A stretch of 64,000 nucleotides of DNA from Maridesulfovibrio sp. (GCF_963667685.1 NZ_OY763931.1:1317501-1381500), one strand, 5' to 3'. Shown: positions 9,169-15,526, counted from the first letter of the stretch. Numbers and translations: made by a program. The notes: a model not told the origin generated them from the sequence alone.

Positions 9169-9324
9169 ACTAATAATACGATATGAGAGAAAAATGAAAT
9201 TCTACACTCCGTGAAAAAATCATCTCGATAATCCAAATACCGGCAAAATCAACGTAGAGAAATAAATGCGCCCTATGCCTTACTTATATTAATCTATAAA
9301 TATAGAAAATATTACAAAAAAAGA
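9169..9324. other. AT-rich spacer between the maf-overlapping ORF and the 9.3 kb terminator
   Basis: About 155 bp with only a six-codon start-stop frame after a GAGAG-like site. Nothing else recognised. Confidence 0.3.
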
Positions 9325-9349
9325 GGGTCTAAGACCGATTCTTAGACCC
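9325..9349 (-). terminator. Intrinsic terminator of the 49-codon gene
   Basis: A 9 bp perfect stem (GGGTCTAAG 9325-9333 with CTTAGACCC 9341-9349). On the minus strand it is followed at once by TCTTTTTTTG, a textbook rho-independent terminator 8 bp after the stop of the small gene. Confidence 0.85.
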
Positions 9350-9357
9350 CATACACA

Positions 9358-9507
9358 TTATTTGCTTAGCCATTGAAAAATGGCAAAAGCGAAGACTCCC
9401 CATTCCCGTAACTCTTTAATCAAAGGTCTTAAATCATTACTTTGATTAATTTTTTGAAAAAAAAGAACACAGCCACGAAAGAGTCTCCTAGTAAAAGAAA
9501 GAATCAT
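9358..9507 (-). CDS. Orphan small protein (49 aa)
   Basis: A 49-codon frame starts at ATG 9507 with a strong ribosome binding site (AAGGAG, 6 bases before the ATG), a perfect -35 promoter hexamer upstream and a terminator just after the stop. This complete set of signals makes it a credible gene despite its size. The product starts MILSFTRRLFRGCVLFFQ and ends GVFAFAIFQWLSK: basic, with two short hydrophobic stretches and a single cysteine at residue 13. No family is recognised. It occupies the first cassette-like unit after maf, antisense to maf. A small membrane-active or toxin-like peptide is one possibility, but this is a guess from composition. Confidence 0.6.
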   Translation of the reverse strand: MILSFTRRLFRGCVLFFQKINQSNDLRPLIKELREWGVFAFAIFQWLSK

Positions 9508-9546
9508 AATGTTCTCCTTTCCTGGGAGGCAAATATGTGTATTTTT

Positions 9547-9576
9547 TTAATACAAAGCAAACGTATATATTGTCAA
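9547..9576 (-). promoter_or_regulatory. Sigma-70-type promoter of the 49-codon gene
   Basis: On the minus strand TTGACA (9571-9576) is separated by 18 bases from TATTAA (9547-9552), about 40 bp upstream of the small ORF's ATG. Confidence 0.65.
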
Positions 9577-9690
9577 CAACCAAAACTAATTGATTAATCC
9601 TGTTTAGCACCCAAGCAAACCACTCCGAAACCGGCACCGCTCAGGCTTGTAAAATCTTCTGCCGGATAACAGAGCTACCACAGACTCCCC

Positions 9691-9742
9691 TACCCGCCCC
9701 AAGGACCAGCCACTGGTTCTTGGAGTGTTTCATTTTTATGCG
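9691..9742. repeat. Dispersed repeat block, copy a
   Basis: About 50 bp beginning ACCCGCCCCAAGGACC resembles 15121-15172 (ACCCGGCCCAAGGACC and on), including TTCTTG-GAGTGT. On the minus strand both could encode a short similar peptide (KN..VLG.G), so it may be a gene-end remnant. Both copies lie a short distance before a maf-tail copy. Confidence 0.5.
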
Positions 9743-9786
9743 GGTTGCAGTACTATGCAGCGCAGAATGATTGACAAATTCAGCAC

Positions 9787-9854
9787 CACACAACTCCCCA
9801 CTCCAAATAATTTTGAAGTGTAATAACAACTAGTTATAGCAGTTAATTTTGGAT
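9787..9854 (+). repeat. Unit-end element R1
   Basis: 68 bp from CACACAACTCCCCAC to the base before the CAACGTCGTCGG core of maf-tail copy 2. Equivalent sequences precede copies 3 and 4 and the truncated core at 12208, at 67-68 bp. Confidence 0.75.
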
Positions 9855-9933
9855 CAACGTCGTCGGATTGCCCTTGGCAATGGTGATTGAGACACTGCTT
9901 CAGTGGGGTGTTGTTGTTCCGGGGGAAGGATAA
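9855..9933 (+). repeat. maf 3'-end repeat, copy 2
   Basis: 79 bp encoding NVVGLPLAMVIETLLQWGVV then VPGEG and a stop, in the same frame and length as the end of maf. No Maf body precedes it. Confidence 0.9.
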
Positions 9934-10018
9934 ACCACTAGAATTATGGGATGTTAACCACAATCAGAGCCACCGGAATGATACAATTGATCAGGCGGAC
10001 GCGGTCCCACATAAGTTC
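9926..10018 (+). pseudogene. Remnant of the maf-overlapping ORF after copy 2
   Basis: Frame KPLELWDVNHNQSHRN and on to QADAVPHKF, homologous to the small ORF at 9061-9168 but with its ATG changed to AAG. The frame continues by chance into maf-tail copy 3, giving a chimeric open frame of 88 codons that is unlikely to be a real gene. Confidence 0.55.
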
Positions 10019-10074
10019 CCACGTGGAATAAATAAATCCTGTAATACTAACATTTACAGGTCAAAATCAATGAT
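10008..10074 (+). repeat. Unit-end element R2
   Basis: 67 bp, a diverged copy starting CACATAAGTTCCCAC. It is close to R4 (12141) in its second half: both contain the inverted repeat CCTGTAA/TTACAGG followed by TCAAAATCAATGATCAAC. Confidence 0.75.
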
Positions 10075-10153
10075 CAACGTGGTCGGTCTGCCCTTGGCGA
10101 AAGTGATAGAAACCTTAGTATCTTACGGAGTTATCGTTCCGGGGGATGGGTAA
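10075..10153 (+). repeat. maf 3'-end repeat, copy 3 (divergent allele)
   Basis: 79 bp encoding NVVGLPLAKVIETLVSYGVI then VPGDG and a stop. It differs from maf at many bases, a large share of them silent third-position changes, and the frame is intact. That pattern means it was a functional maf end in a more distant lineage before it came here. Confidence 0.9.
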
Positions 10154-10300
10154 AAAATCGTACATTCGCCGGTGTTTCTACAGCAAAACTTACACGTGAA
10201 TTATAAGATGAAGCAAATCAAAGGCGCAGTTGAAATTCCTGGTTAATTGAGTTCAAAAATTATAGTCAACACGGGTGAATTGATTTATAAGCTGTAAGCT

Positions 10301-11446
10301 ATGCCAGAATTACTGCACGTAAAAACTATTATTATCTTCATGGCAATAGGAAACACTCTTGCCGCAATATTGGTATTACTTGCTGTACACAAACGTACAT
10401 TGCACTATGATTTTTTATTCATGATCAGTTTAGCAGTCCAAGGTGCCGGCTTGAGTCTTATTTTCCTCCGCGGCATTATTCCCTACACACTTTCCTTTAG
10501 CGTCGGTAATAGTCTCTATCTTGGCGGCATGGTAGCCGAAGGGGTTTGTCTGTTATCGCTAGCAACTACCGTTACCAAACGTTGGCGTCTGGCATTTACA
10601 ATTATATTCTTTGCTCAGCTGCTTGTATGTTGGGCTCCTACATTGAAAGACACATTTAGAATATGCGTAGGTTCAATTTTACTTGGGTGTTGTTTTGGTA
10701 TTCCTGCTATTTTTTTAATTTTCTTTGCTGCTAGGCCATCTATATTGCAGAAGTTCCTTGGAACAACACTTGCTTTTTGCTCTTTCTTTACAATTGTTCG
10801 CGGGAGCTTTTTTTACTTTATAAGCGATTATAATCTGATTACTCCCAACTTTTTGCAGATAGTGTCTTTACTTACACAGGCTTTGGCTATGTTCGTTGCT
10901 ATCACGGGCTACATCCTCACCCATTGGGAATTTCTATACAAAGACTTGGAACTGCTGGCTTCCACAGATCCTTTGACGGGGGTGCCTAACAGAAGGACTT
11001 TCTTTGATAATGCCAAACAGGAGCTGAATCGTTCCGTACGCCACAACCATTGCTTGGCATTCATGATGATTGATGTGGATCATTTTAAAAATATCAATGA
11101 CAACTATGGCCATCATAACGGAGATAATGCCCTTAAGGCGTTGACATCTCGAAGCAAGAATATTTTGAGGTCAACAGATTTTTTCGGACGTTTGGGAGGA
11201 GAAGAATTCGGAATCATTATGCCCGAAATATCTAAGGAGCAGGCGGTAATAGTTGCGGAACGCCTGCGTTGTGAAATTGCTGAAATGGAAGTCAATACCG
11301 ATCAAAATTCATTTCAAATAACTGTTAGCATTGGTGTGACGATGCAGACCGCCACAGACAAAAGTTTAGAAGAAATTATGCAACGGGCTGACTCCGCTCT
11401 TTACACGGCAAAGAAGTCCGGGCGTAACAAAATCGTTATAGTATAA
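10301..11446 (+). CDS. Membrane-anchored diguanylate cyclase (GGDEF)
   Basis: 381 residues. The first ~205 residues form about six or seven membrane helices of a sensor region not assigned to a named family. The C-terminal GGDEF domain has DPLTGVPNRRTF, DVDHFKNIND, the active site GGEEF at 299-303 and an intact inhibitory RxxD site at 290-293, so it should make cyclic di-GMP and be product-inhibited. The start at 10301 has only a weak ribosome site. It is the sole gene of the third maf-tail unit (10075-11521); its stop lies 7 bp before unit-end element R3, so it fits the unit tightly. Confidence 0.9.
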   Translation: MPELLHVKTIIIFMAIGNTLAAILVLLAVHKRTLHYDFLFMISLAVQGAGLSLIFLRGIIPYTLSFSVGNSLYLGGMVAEGVCLLSLATTVTKRWRLAFTIIFFAQLLVCWAPTLKDTFRICVGSILLGCCFGIPAIFLIFFAARPSILQKFLGTTLAFCSFFTIVRGSFFYFISDYNLITPNFLQIVSLLTQALAMFVAITGYILTHWEFLYKDLELLASTDPLTGVPNRRTFFDNAKQELNRSVRHNHCLAFMMIDVDHFKNINDNYGHHNGDNALKALTSRSKNILRSTDFFGRLGGEEFGIIMPEISKEQAVIVAERLRCEIAEMEVNTDQNSFQITVSIGVTMQTATDKSLEEIMQRADSALYTAKKSGRNKIVIV

Positions 11447-11453
11447 TAATCCC

Positions 11454-11521
11454 CACACAACTCCCCAGCACGAATAAATTTAAGCATTAATTCATAGTGG
11501 ATACCGATTACAACTTTGGTC
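11454..11521 (+). repeat. Unit-end element R3
   Basis: 68 bp from CACACAACTCCCCAG to the core of maf-tail copy 4. It shares TTTGG[AT][CT]CAACGTCGTCGG with R1. Confidence 0.75.
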
Positions 11522-11600
11522 CAACGTCGTCGGGTTGCCCCTAGCAAGGGTGATTGAGACACTGGTTCAGTGGGGTGTTGTTGTTCCAGGGGATGGGTAG
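11522..11600 (+). repeat. maf 3'-end repeat, copy 4
   Basis: 79 bp encoding exactly the same 24 residues as the end of the full maf gene, with silent changes and a TAG stop instead of TAA. Confidence 0.9.
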
Positions 11601-11614
11601 AGATCGAAATCAAG

Positions 11615-11643
11615 TTGCCAACACTAATATATGGTCTTATTAA
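11615..11643 (+). promoter_or_regulatory. Promoter of the parD-like gene
   Basis: TTGCCA (11615-11620), 17 bases, TATTAA (11638-11643), directly abutting the 25 bp palindrome at 11645. Confidence 0.5.
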
Positions 11644-11644
11644 T

Positions 11645-11669
11645 ATGAGTAGGATTCAATCCTACTCAT
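11645..11669. promoter_or_regulatory. Operator palindrome of the ParD/ParE locus
   Basis: A perfect 12 bp inverted repeat, ATGAGTAGGATT and AATCCTACTCAT, around one central C. It lies between the promoter and the antitoxin ribosome site, where type II antitoxins bind to repress their own operon. Confidence 0.7.
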
Positions 11670-11683
11670 CACTGGAGGACAAT

Positions 11684-11947
11684 ATGAGATCAACAAAACA
11701 AATGAGTATTACACTGCCTCATGAGATGGCGCAGTTGGTGAAAGAAAAAGTTGCCAAAGGCGAATATGCATCTGAAAGCGAAGTTATTCGCGATGGACTA
11801 AGGGCTTTGCTGGCACGCGACCGTGCTGTTGAGGAGTGGCTTAGACAACAGGTGGCACCTGTTTACGACGCTATGAAGGAAGATAAATCCCATGGCAAGA
11901 GCCTTGATCAGGTTCGGGCCAAATTATCTGAAGAACATGAAGCGTAG
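11684..11947 (+). CDS. ParD-like antitoxin (ribbon-helix-helix)
   Basis: 87 residues from ATG 11684, which has GGAGG ten bases upstream; a longer frame from 11570 runs back into the maf tail and has no ribosome site. The N-terminus (KQMSITLPHEMAQLVKEKV, then GEYASESEVIRDGLRALL) is a ribbon-helix-helix DNA-binding domain of the ParD/CopG type. The acidic C-terminal half would wrap the toxin. It should repress its own promoter through the palindrome at 11645. The toxin gene 14 bp downstream is broken, leaving an orphan antitoxin, which could still act against related ParE toxins. Confidence 0.88.
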   Translation: MRSTKQMSITLPHEMAQLVKEKVAKGEYASESEVIRDGLRALLARDRAVEEWLRQQVAPVYDAMKEDKSHGKSLDQVRAKLSEEHEA

Positions 11948-11961
11948 GTCATAAAATTCAG

Positions 11962-12105
11962 ATGTCCTACTCAGTAATTTTCTCACCGGAAGCAGAAGAG
12001 CAGCTTGTCGGATTATACCGAATGGACGAAAATATTGTCATTCTCAGCATCTACTATGGCGGTCAAAACTATGAAGAAAAACTCAATGACGATGCGCAAC
12101 AATGA
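11962..12105 (+). pseudogene. ParE-like toxin with internal deletion
   Basis: A 47-codon frame joins the two ends of a ParE toxin. Residues 1-20 (MSYSVIFSPEAEEQLVGLYR) match a ParE N-terminus. Residues 21-43 (MDENIVILSIYYGGQNYEEK and on) match its C-terminal strand, where full-length members read like VDxDxVxIIGVFYGGQxYE. ParE proteins are usually near 95-100 residues, so about 50 central residues are missing, in frame. The core needed for gyrase poisoning is gone, so the toxin is very probably inactive. Confidence 0.75.
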
Positions 12106-12140
12106 TGAATTTGAATAGTCCACCCAACTTCGCACACTCC

Positions 12141-12212
12141 CACACAACTCCCCACATGAAACAAATAAGTCCTGTAATCTTAACAGTTACAGGTCAAAAT
12201 CAATGATCAACA
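12141..12212 (+). repeat. Unit-end element R4 with truncated core
   Basis: 67 bp from CACACAACTCCCCAC to a core-like CAAC at 12208. The following bases (AAGGTCC) no longer match maf, so the expected fifth tail has been lost. It contains the inverted repeat CCTGTAA/TTACAGG (12171-12193). Confidence 0.75.
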
Positions 12213-12307
12213 AGGTCCATTTTTCAAATCAACAGATAGAATCTGATTATTATATTGCCCCACTTTTTCTAGGTATACCGTAGAACAGATAACAATTGGA
12301 GATAGCA

Positions 12308-12466
12308 ATGGACTATTCAACTGATTCAAATACAGCACTTATTGTAGATGTTTTTTGGGTTAATTTGTCTAGCCTACATAATGAATTTTGCACGGTAATT
12401 ACGACTGAACAATTGTTGAGGAATATTGATGCAAGTACAGATATTTCAAGTAGATGCGTTTACTGA
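12308..12466 (+). CDS. Possible small ORF (52 aa) overlapping the phzF-like start
   Basis: ATG 12308 has GGAG seven bases upstream and opens 52 codons, MDYSTDSNTALIVDVFWVN and on. It overlaps the first 38 bases of the PhzF-like gene in another frame. Composition is not distinctive and no family is recognised. It may be a leader or the remnant of a gene cut by the PhzF segment. Confidence 0.3.
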   Translation: MDYSTDSNTALIVDVFWVNLSSLHNEFCTVITTEQLLRNIDASTDISSRCVY

Positions 12467-13214
12467 TAAAGTTTTCGGCGGGAACCCTGCAGCCGTATGT
12501 CCTCTTGATTCATGGCTGCCGGATGAGACACTACAGAAAATAGCCTCAGAGAACTATGTAGCAGAAACAGCTTTCTTTGTTCCAACAGGCGACTCTTTTG
12601 AGATTAGGTGGTTTACCCCGGAGATTGAGATGGACCTGTGTGGACACGCAACGCTGGCTACGGCACATGTGATTTCAAGACATTTACGGCCGCAAACATC
12701 TACGTTGAAATTCAACTCCAAAAGCGGAATTCTGAATGTTACCTTTCATGGTGACCTTATCACTCTGGATTTTCCGGCTCGAAATCCGGCACCGGCTGAT
12801 GTCCCCAAGATCATCTTGGATGCATTTCCAGAAAGCCCTGTTGAAACATTGCAGTCCAGAGATTATATGCTGGTGTACGAATCCGAGGAAATAATACGTG
12901 AAATGAAGCCGCGCCAAGAGATTCTTGATCAAATAAACATAGATCCGGGCGGAGTTATCATAACAGCACAAGGGAACGATGTAGATTTTGTATCCCGCTT
13001 TTTTACCCCTCAGGCAAGCATTTTTGAAGACCCTGCTACAGGTTCTGCACATTGCTCACTGATTCCCTATTGGAGCACAAGGCTTCGCAAGAAAGATATG
13101 CTAGCACTCCAATTGTCAGATAGAGTTGGAAAATTACAATGTAAATACATGGGAGAGAGGGTCATGATTTCAGGAAATGCCGTGACATACATGGAAGGAA
13201 AGATCATAGTTTAA
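12429..13214 (+). CDS. PhzF family protein (isomerase/epimerase fold)
   Basis: 261 residues from ATG 12429 (GAGG nine bases upstream; an in-frame TTG precedes it). Members share the diaminopimelate-epimerase-like two-domain fold; PhzF itself is a phenazine isomerase. Seen: QIFQVDAFTDKVFGGNPAAV at the N-terminus, the catalytic Glu46 in NYVAETAFF, DLCGHATLA, and EDPATGSAHCSL in the second half. No phenazine genes are nearby, so the substrate is unknown. Located just after the maf-tail units, with no partner gene. Confidence 0.88.
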   Translation: MQVQIFQVDAFTDKVFGGNPAAVCPLDSWLPDETLQKIASENYVAETAFFVPTGDSFEIRWFTPEIEMDLCGHATLATAHVISRHLRPQTSTLKFNSKSGILNVTFHGDLITLDFPARNPAPADVPKIILDAFPESPVETLQSRDYMLVYESEEIIREMKPRQEILDQINIDPGGVIITAQGNDVDFVSRFFTPQASIFEDPATGSAHCSLIPYWSTRLRKKDMLALQLSDRVGKLQCKYMGERVMISGNAVTYMEGKIIV

Positions 13215-13486
13215 GTGTTACATCCTGAATGTTTCCTGCCTCTGTTTAGTGAGATAAATGTCTGTCTGCACAGCCTCCCGTGCTCCCTAAAGGATACCCT
13301 CCAAATTTAACCACCAAAATTTGAAGGAGAATCATGATGGTCATTTATTACGATCCAATGCTTTAGATGCACTATTCGTACAATCAAAAACAGGTACTTA
13401 AAGACAGCAACATCACGTCCTAGTTGAGTTAGCTAGCCAGGGATGATGTAATTGTTCCGAGAATGGACAGGAGAGCTGCACAAATA
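13215..13486. other. Intergenic region with a hairpin over a ribosome site
   Basis: An 11 bp stem with one mismatch (about 13298-13308 with 13317-13327) pairs over AAGGAG, which precedes ATGATG at 13334 and a ten-codon frame (MMVIYYDPML). This looks like the truncated start of a lost gene. Nothing else recognised. Confidence 0.35.
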
Positions 13487-14083
13487 TCAAAAAGAAACAA
13501 GCTCAATATCCGGTAAATTCTCATACACAGCATCATAAGTTTTATAAGTTTCCAACACTTGAACAACTAAAGGATGAGGATCAGCCCAGATTTCAGGCAA
13601 ATCTGCTTCTCCTTTTAATGACAGTGTAAAGGCAAGCTGTTCAATCGGAGGATTAAATTGCGCGTCGACACCTGTTTTATTACCCCTAGGATCTATTCGA
13701 TACCAACCATACTTTTTTAAATATACAGCAACAAGACCATGCAGACAAAATGGGGCTCCATCACCTTCCAGACTCAAACGCTGATAGCAAAGACCAGCGG
13801 GAATTTCAGAAGCTCTGAGGAGCGCAACCAATAGATGACTCTTGGCAAAGCAATAGCCAGTTCTATGTTGAAGGACATCTGAAGCCTTACATGTTACCGG
13901 GTTCATTTTATAATCAGAACTATGCCTAATATTGTCGCGAACCCACTCAAAACATTTTTTTGCGACATGCTCGTCTTCCAGACCTGATAGCTCCAGCGAT
14001 TCCCAAAGGCGTTGCACCGCACTTTCCTTAAAATCAATATATTTTGAACAGTTCAAATACTTTAACATTATTTTTAAATCCAT
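13487..14083 (-). CDS. Transglutaminase-like domain protein
   Basis: 198 residues, cytoplasmic (no signal peptide). The papain-like transglutaminase core has its triad in order: Cys78 in TGYCFAKSH, His115 in FCLHGLVAVYL and Asp131 in YRIDPRG. Prokaryotic members are mostly cysteine proteases or amide hydrolases rather than cross-linkers. It stands alone between convergent or unrelated genes. Family confidence is good; role unknown. Confidence 0.83.
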   Translation of the reverse strand: MDLKIMLKYLNCSKYIDFKESAVQRLWESLELSGLEDEHVAKKCFEWVRDNIRHSSDYKMNPVTCKASDVLQHRTGYCFAKSHLLVALLRASEIPAGLCYQRLSLEGDGAPFCLHGLVAVYLKKYGWYRIDPRGNKTGVDAQFNPPIEQLAFTLSLKGEADLPEIWADPHPLVVQVLETYKTYDAVYENLPDIELVSF

Positions 14084-14171
14084 TCGATATTCTCAATAAA
14101 ATTTGGCTCACGTTGCTCAAATATTTTTCGGAATTAGCATGCATAAAATTTTACCAACGCTTTTGAGCCCT

Positions 14172-14981
14172 CTACCCCAGCGCAACATCAAGGACCATCA
14201 TTACCGCGAATCCGAGAATACACCCCATGGTAGCTTGATCTCCATAACCTGAAGCCTGCGACTCCGGCACAACCTCCTCAACCACGACAAAAATCATCGC
14301 TCCGGCGGCAAAGGCAAGTGCATAGGGCAGAATGGGCCTGGCTATAATTACTGCCGCAGCACCGATAACCCCGGCGATAGGCTCCACAATCCCTGAAGCC
14401 TGCCCGTATAAAAAGCTCTTCGCCCGCGAAAAACCGATCCGGCGCAGAGGAACTGAAACCGCGGTTCCTTCCGGGAAATTCTGAATACCTATACCCATGG
14501 CAAGTGCAATGGCTCCGCCGATGGATGCCGAATCATATCCAGCACCAACGGCTCCGAAGGCTACGCCGACAGCCAGCCCTTCCGGGATGTTATGCAAAGT
14601 GATGGCGAGGACCAGCAGGATGGAGCTGTTCCAGTTGGTATCAACCCCTTCCGCCTCCGAACGCGGGGCGTTGATGTGCAGATGCGGTAAGAATCTATCC
14701 ACCAGTCGCAAAAAGACTGCCCCCATAATAAAGCCAACCGCAGCCGGCACAAATTTGTACGGTCCCAGATGCTCACTCATTTCAATGGCCGGGGCAAGCA
14801 ACGACCAGTAACTGGCGGCAATCATCACCCCGGCGGCAAAACCAAGCATGATGTCTAGCGTACGTTTACTGATATCCTTACCGATAAACACCACCGCTGC
14901 CCCAAGAGCAGTTACCCCCCAGGTAAACAAAGTAGCTATCAGAGCCTGCATTACCGGCGACAGGGTCATAAAATAATCCAC
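14172..14981 (-). CDS. ZIP family metal transporter
   Basis: 269 residues from a GTG at 14981, chosen because GGAGG lies exactly six bases upstream; longer in-frame starts lack a site. Eight membrane helices are likely. Metal-binding helices IV and V show LHNIPEGLAVGVAFG and GIQNFPEGTAVSVPL, the GufA-type ZIP signature. It should import divalent metal (zinc, iron or similar) across the inner membrane. The loop after helix III is short and only weakly histidine-rich (HLHINAP). Specificity cannot be read. Confidence 0.88.
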   Translation of the reverse strand: MDYFMTLSPVMQALIATLFTWGVTALGAAVVFIGKDISKRTLDIMLGFAAGVMIAASYWSLLAPAIEMSEHLGPYKFVPAAVGFIMGAVFLRLVDRFLPHLHINAPRSEAEGVDTNWNSSILLVLAITLHNIPEGLAVGVAFGAVGAGYDSASIGGAIALAMGIGIQNFPEGTAVSVPLRRIGFSRAKSFLYGQASGIVEPIAGVIGAAAVIIARPILPYALAFAAGAMIFVVVEEVVPESQASGYGDQATMGCILGFAVMMVLDVALG

Positions 14982-15120
14982 ATTCAACCTCCAGAAAAAA
15001 TATTTAAAAAGTAGCACGGTTAATAGTACTATGCTTTAATTTCGTTTCAAGTAAAATATGCTAATCCTTTATGTAAGCACAATTAGAATCTGTCTGTCAC
15101 ATTTCTACGGACTTCACGTC

Positions 15121-15172
15121 ACCCGGCCCAAGGACCGAGCGCAGATTCTTGTGAGTGTATTTTATATATTCC
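15121..15172. repeat. Dispersed repeat block, copy b
   Basis: Similar to 9691-9742 over about 50 bp (ACCCGGCCCAAGGACC, TTCTTGTGAGTGT). It lies about 105 bp before the degenerate maf tail. Confidence 0.5.
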
Positions 15173-15276
15173 GCATAACTATACACACCTAAAAGATGAA
15201 TAAATCCATCACCGCACAACATCCCAAAACAATTAATAATATAATTACAAATTATGATCTTTTTTAAATAAGCATC

Positions 15277-15348
15277 GGTGAGTTGCTCCCGGCACGGGAG
15301 ATCCGGACACGGACTCAGCGTGGTGTTGCGGGTCCAGGGAGAGTGGTA
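15277..15348 (+). repeat. Degenerate maf-tail copy 5
   Basis: 72 bp aligning with the maf end (…GGCACGGG…GACACGG.CTCAG…GTGGTGTTG…GTCCAGGGAGAGTGGTAA). Conceptual translation GELLPAREIRTRTQRGVAGP keeps about half of the residues. The NVV core is lost. By-eye alignment; less certain than copies 1-4. Confidence 0.45.
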
Positions 15349-15366
15349 AAAATCATTGTAGTTTAC

Positions 15367-15405
15367 AACCAAACTCCCCACATGATATAAATCGTGTAAT
15401 ATTAA
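15367..15405 (+). repeat. Unit-end-like element R5 (partial)
   Basis: CCAAACTCCCCACATGATATAA followed shortly by GTGTAATATTAA matches the first half of R2/R4. The second half and core are replaced by the hairpin at 15413. Confidence 0.5.
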
Positions 15406-15412
15406 TGGGCTC

Positions 15413-15447
15413 AGTTCAAACCCTAACCAGTATGGTTGGGCAGAACT
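15413..15447. other. Strong hairpin downstream of R5
   Basis: Two stacked stems, AGTTC (15413-15417) with GAACT (15443-15447) and CCCTAACCA (15421-15429) with TGGTTGGG (15433-15440), around a GTA loop. No T tract follows, so it is not an obvious terminator. Confidence 0.45.
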
Positions 15448-15526
15448 TAGCGGTTACGCTGTTTCATTTACCAATTAATGTAATTGCTGTTAAACATATT
15501 CATCAAAGTCAATAAGGTCTTCCACA

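Larger units (their letters stand above)
15018..15526. other. Intergenic region with decayed maf-unit sequences
   Basis: No convincing gene. It holds a copy of the ACCCG-CCCAAGGACC block, a degenerate maf tail, a unit-end-like sequence and a strong hairpin, each listed separately. A 94-codon minus-strand frame runs across these and is probably fortuitous. Confidence 0.5.

Noticed and set aside
9887..10153. 88-codon open frame as a gene
   Set aside because: It is a chance in-frame joining of copy 2 flank, the ELWDV remnant and maf-tail copy 3, with no ribosome site.
8990..11600. Diversity-generating retroelement (maf tails as variable/template repeats)
   Set aside because: No reverse transcriptase, and differences among copies are largely silent or conservative rather than adenine-specific.
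11570..11683. Longer start for the parD-like gene
   Set aside because: It would begin inside maf-tail copy 4 and run through the promoter and operator; ATG 11684 has the ribosome site.
8990..12212. Classical integron
   Set aside because: No integrase gene, and the unit-end elements do not show obvious attC R'/R'' boxes; only the one-gene-per-unit layout is integron-like.
15097..15381. 94-codon minus-strand frame
   Set aside because: Covers the decayed repeats, no ribosome site and no protein-like composition over most of its length.
15413..15447. tRNA gene
   Set aside because: GTTCAAA resembles a T loop but no cloverleaf can be folded around it.
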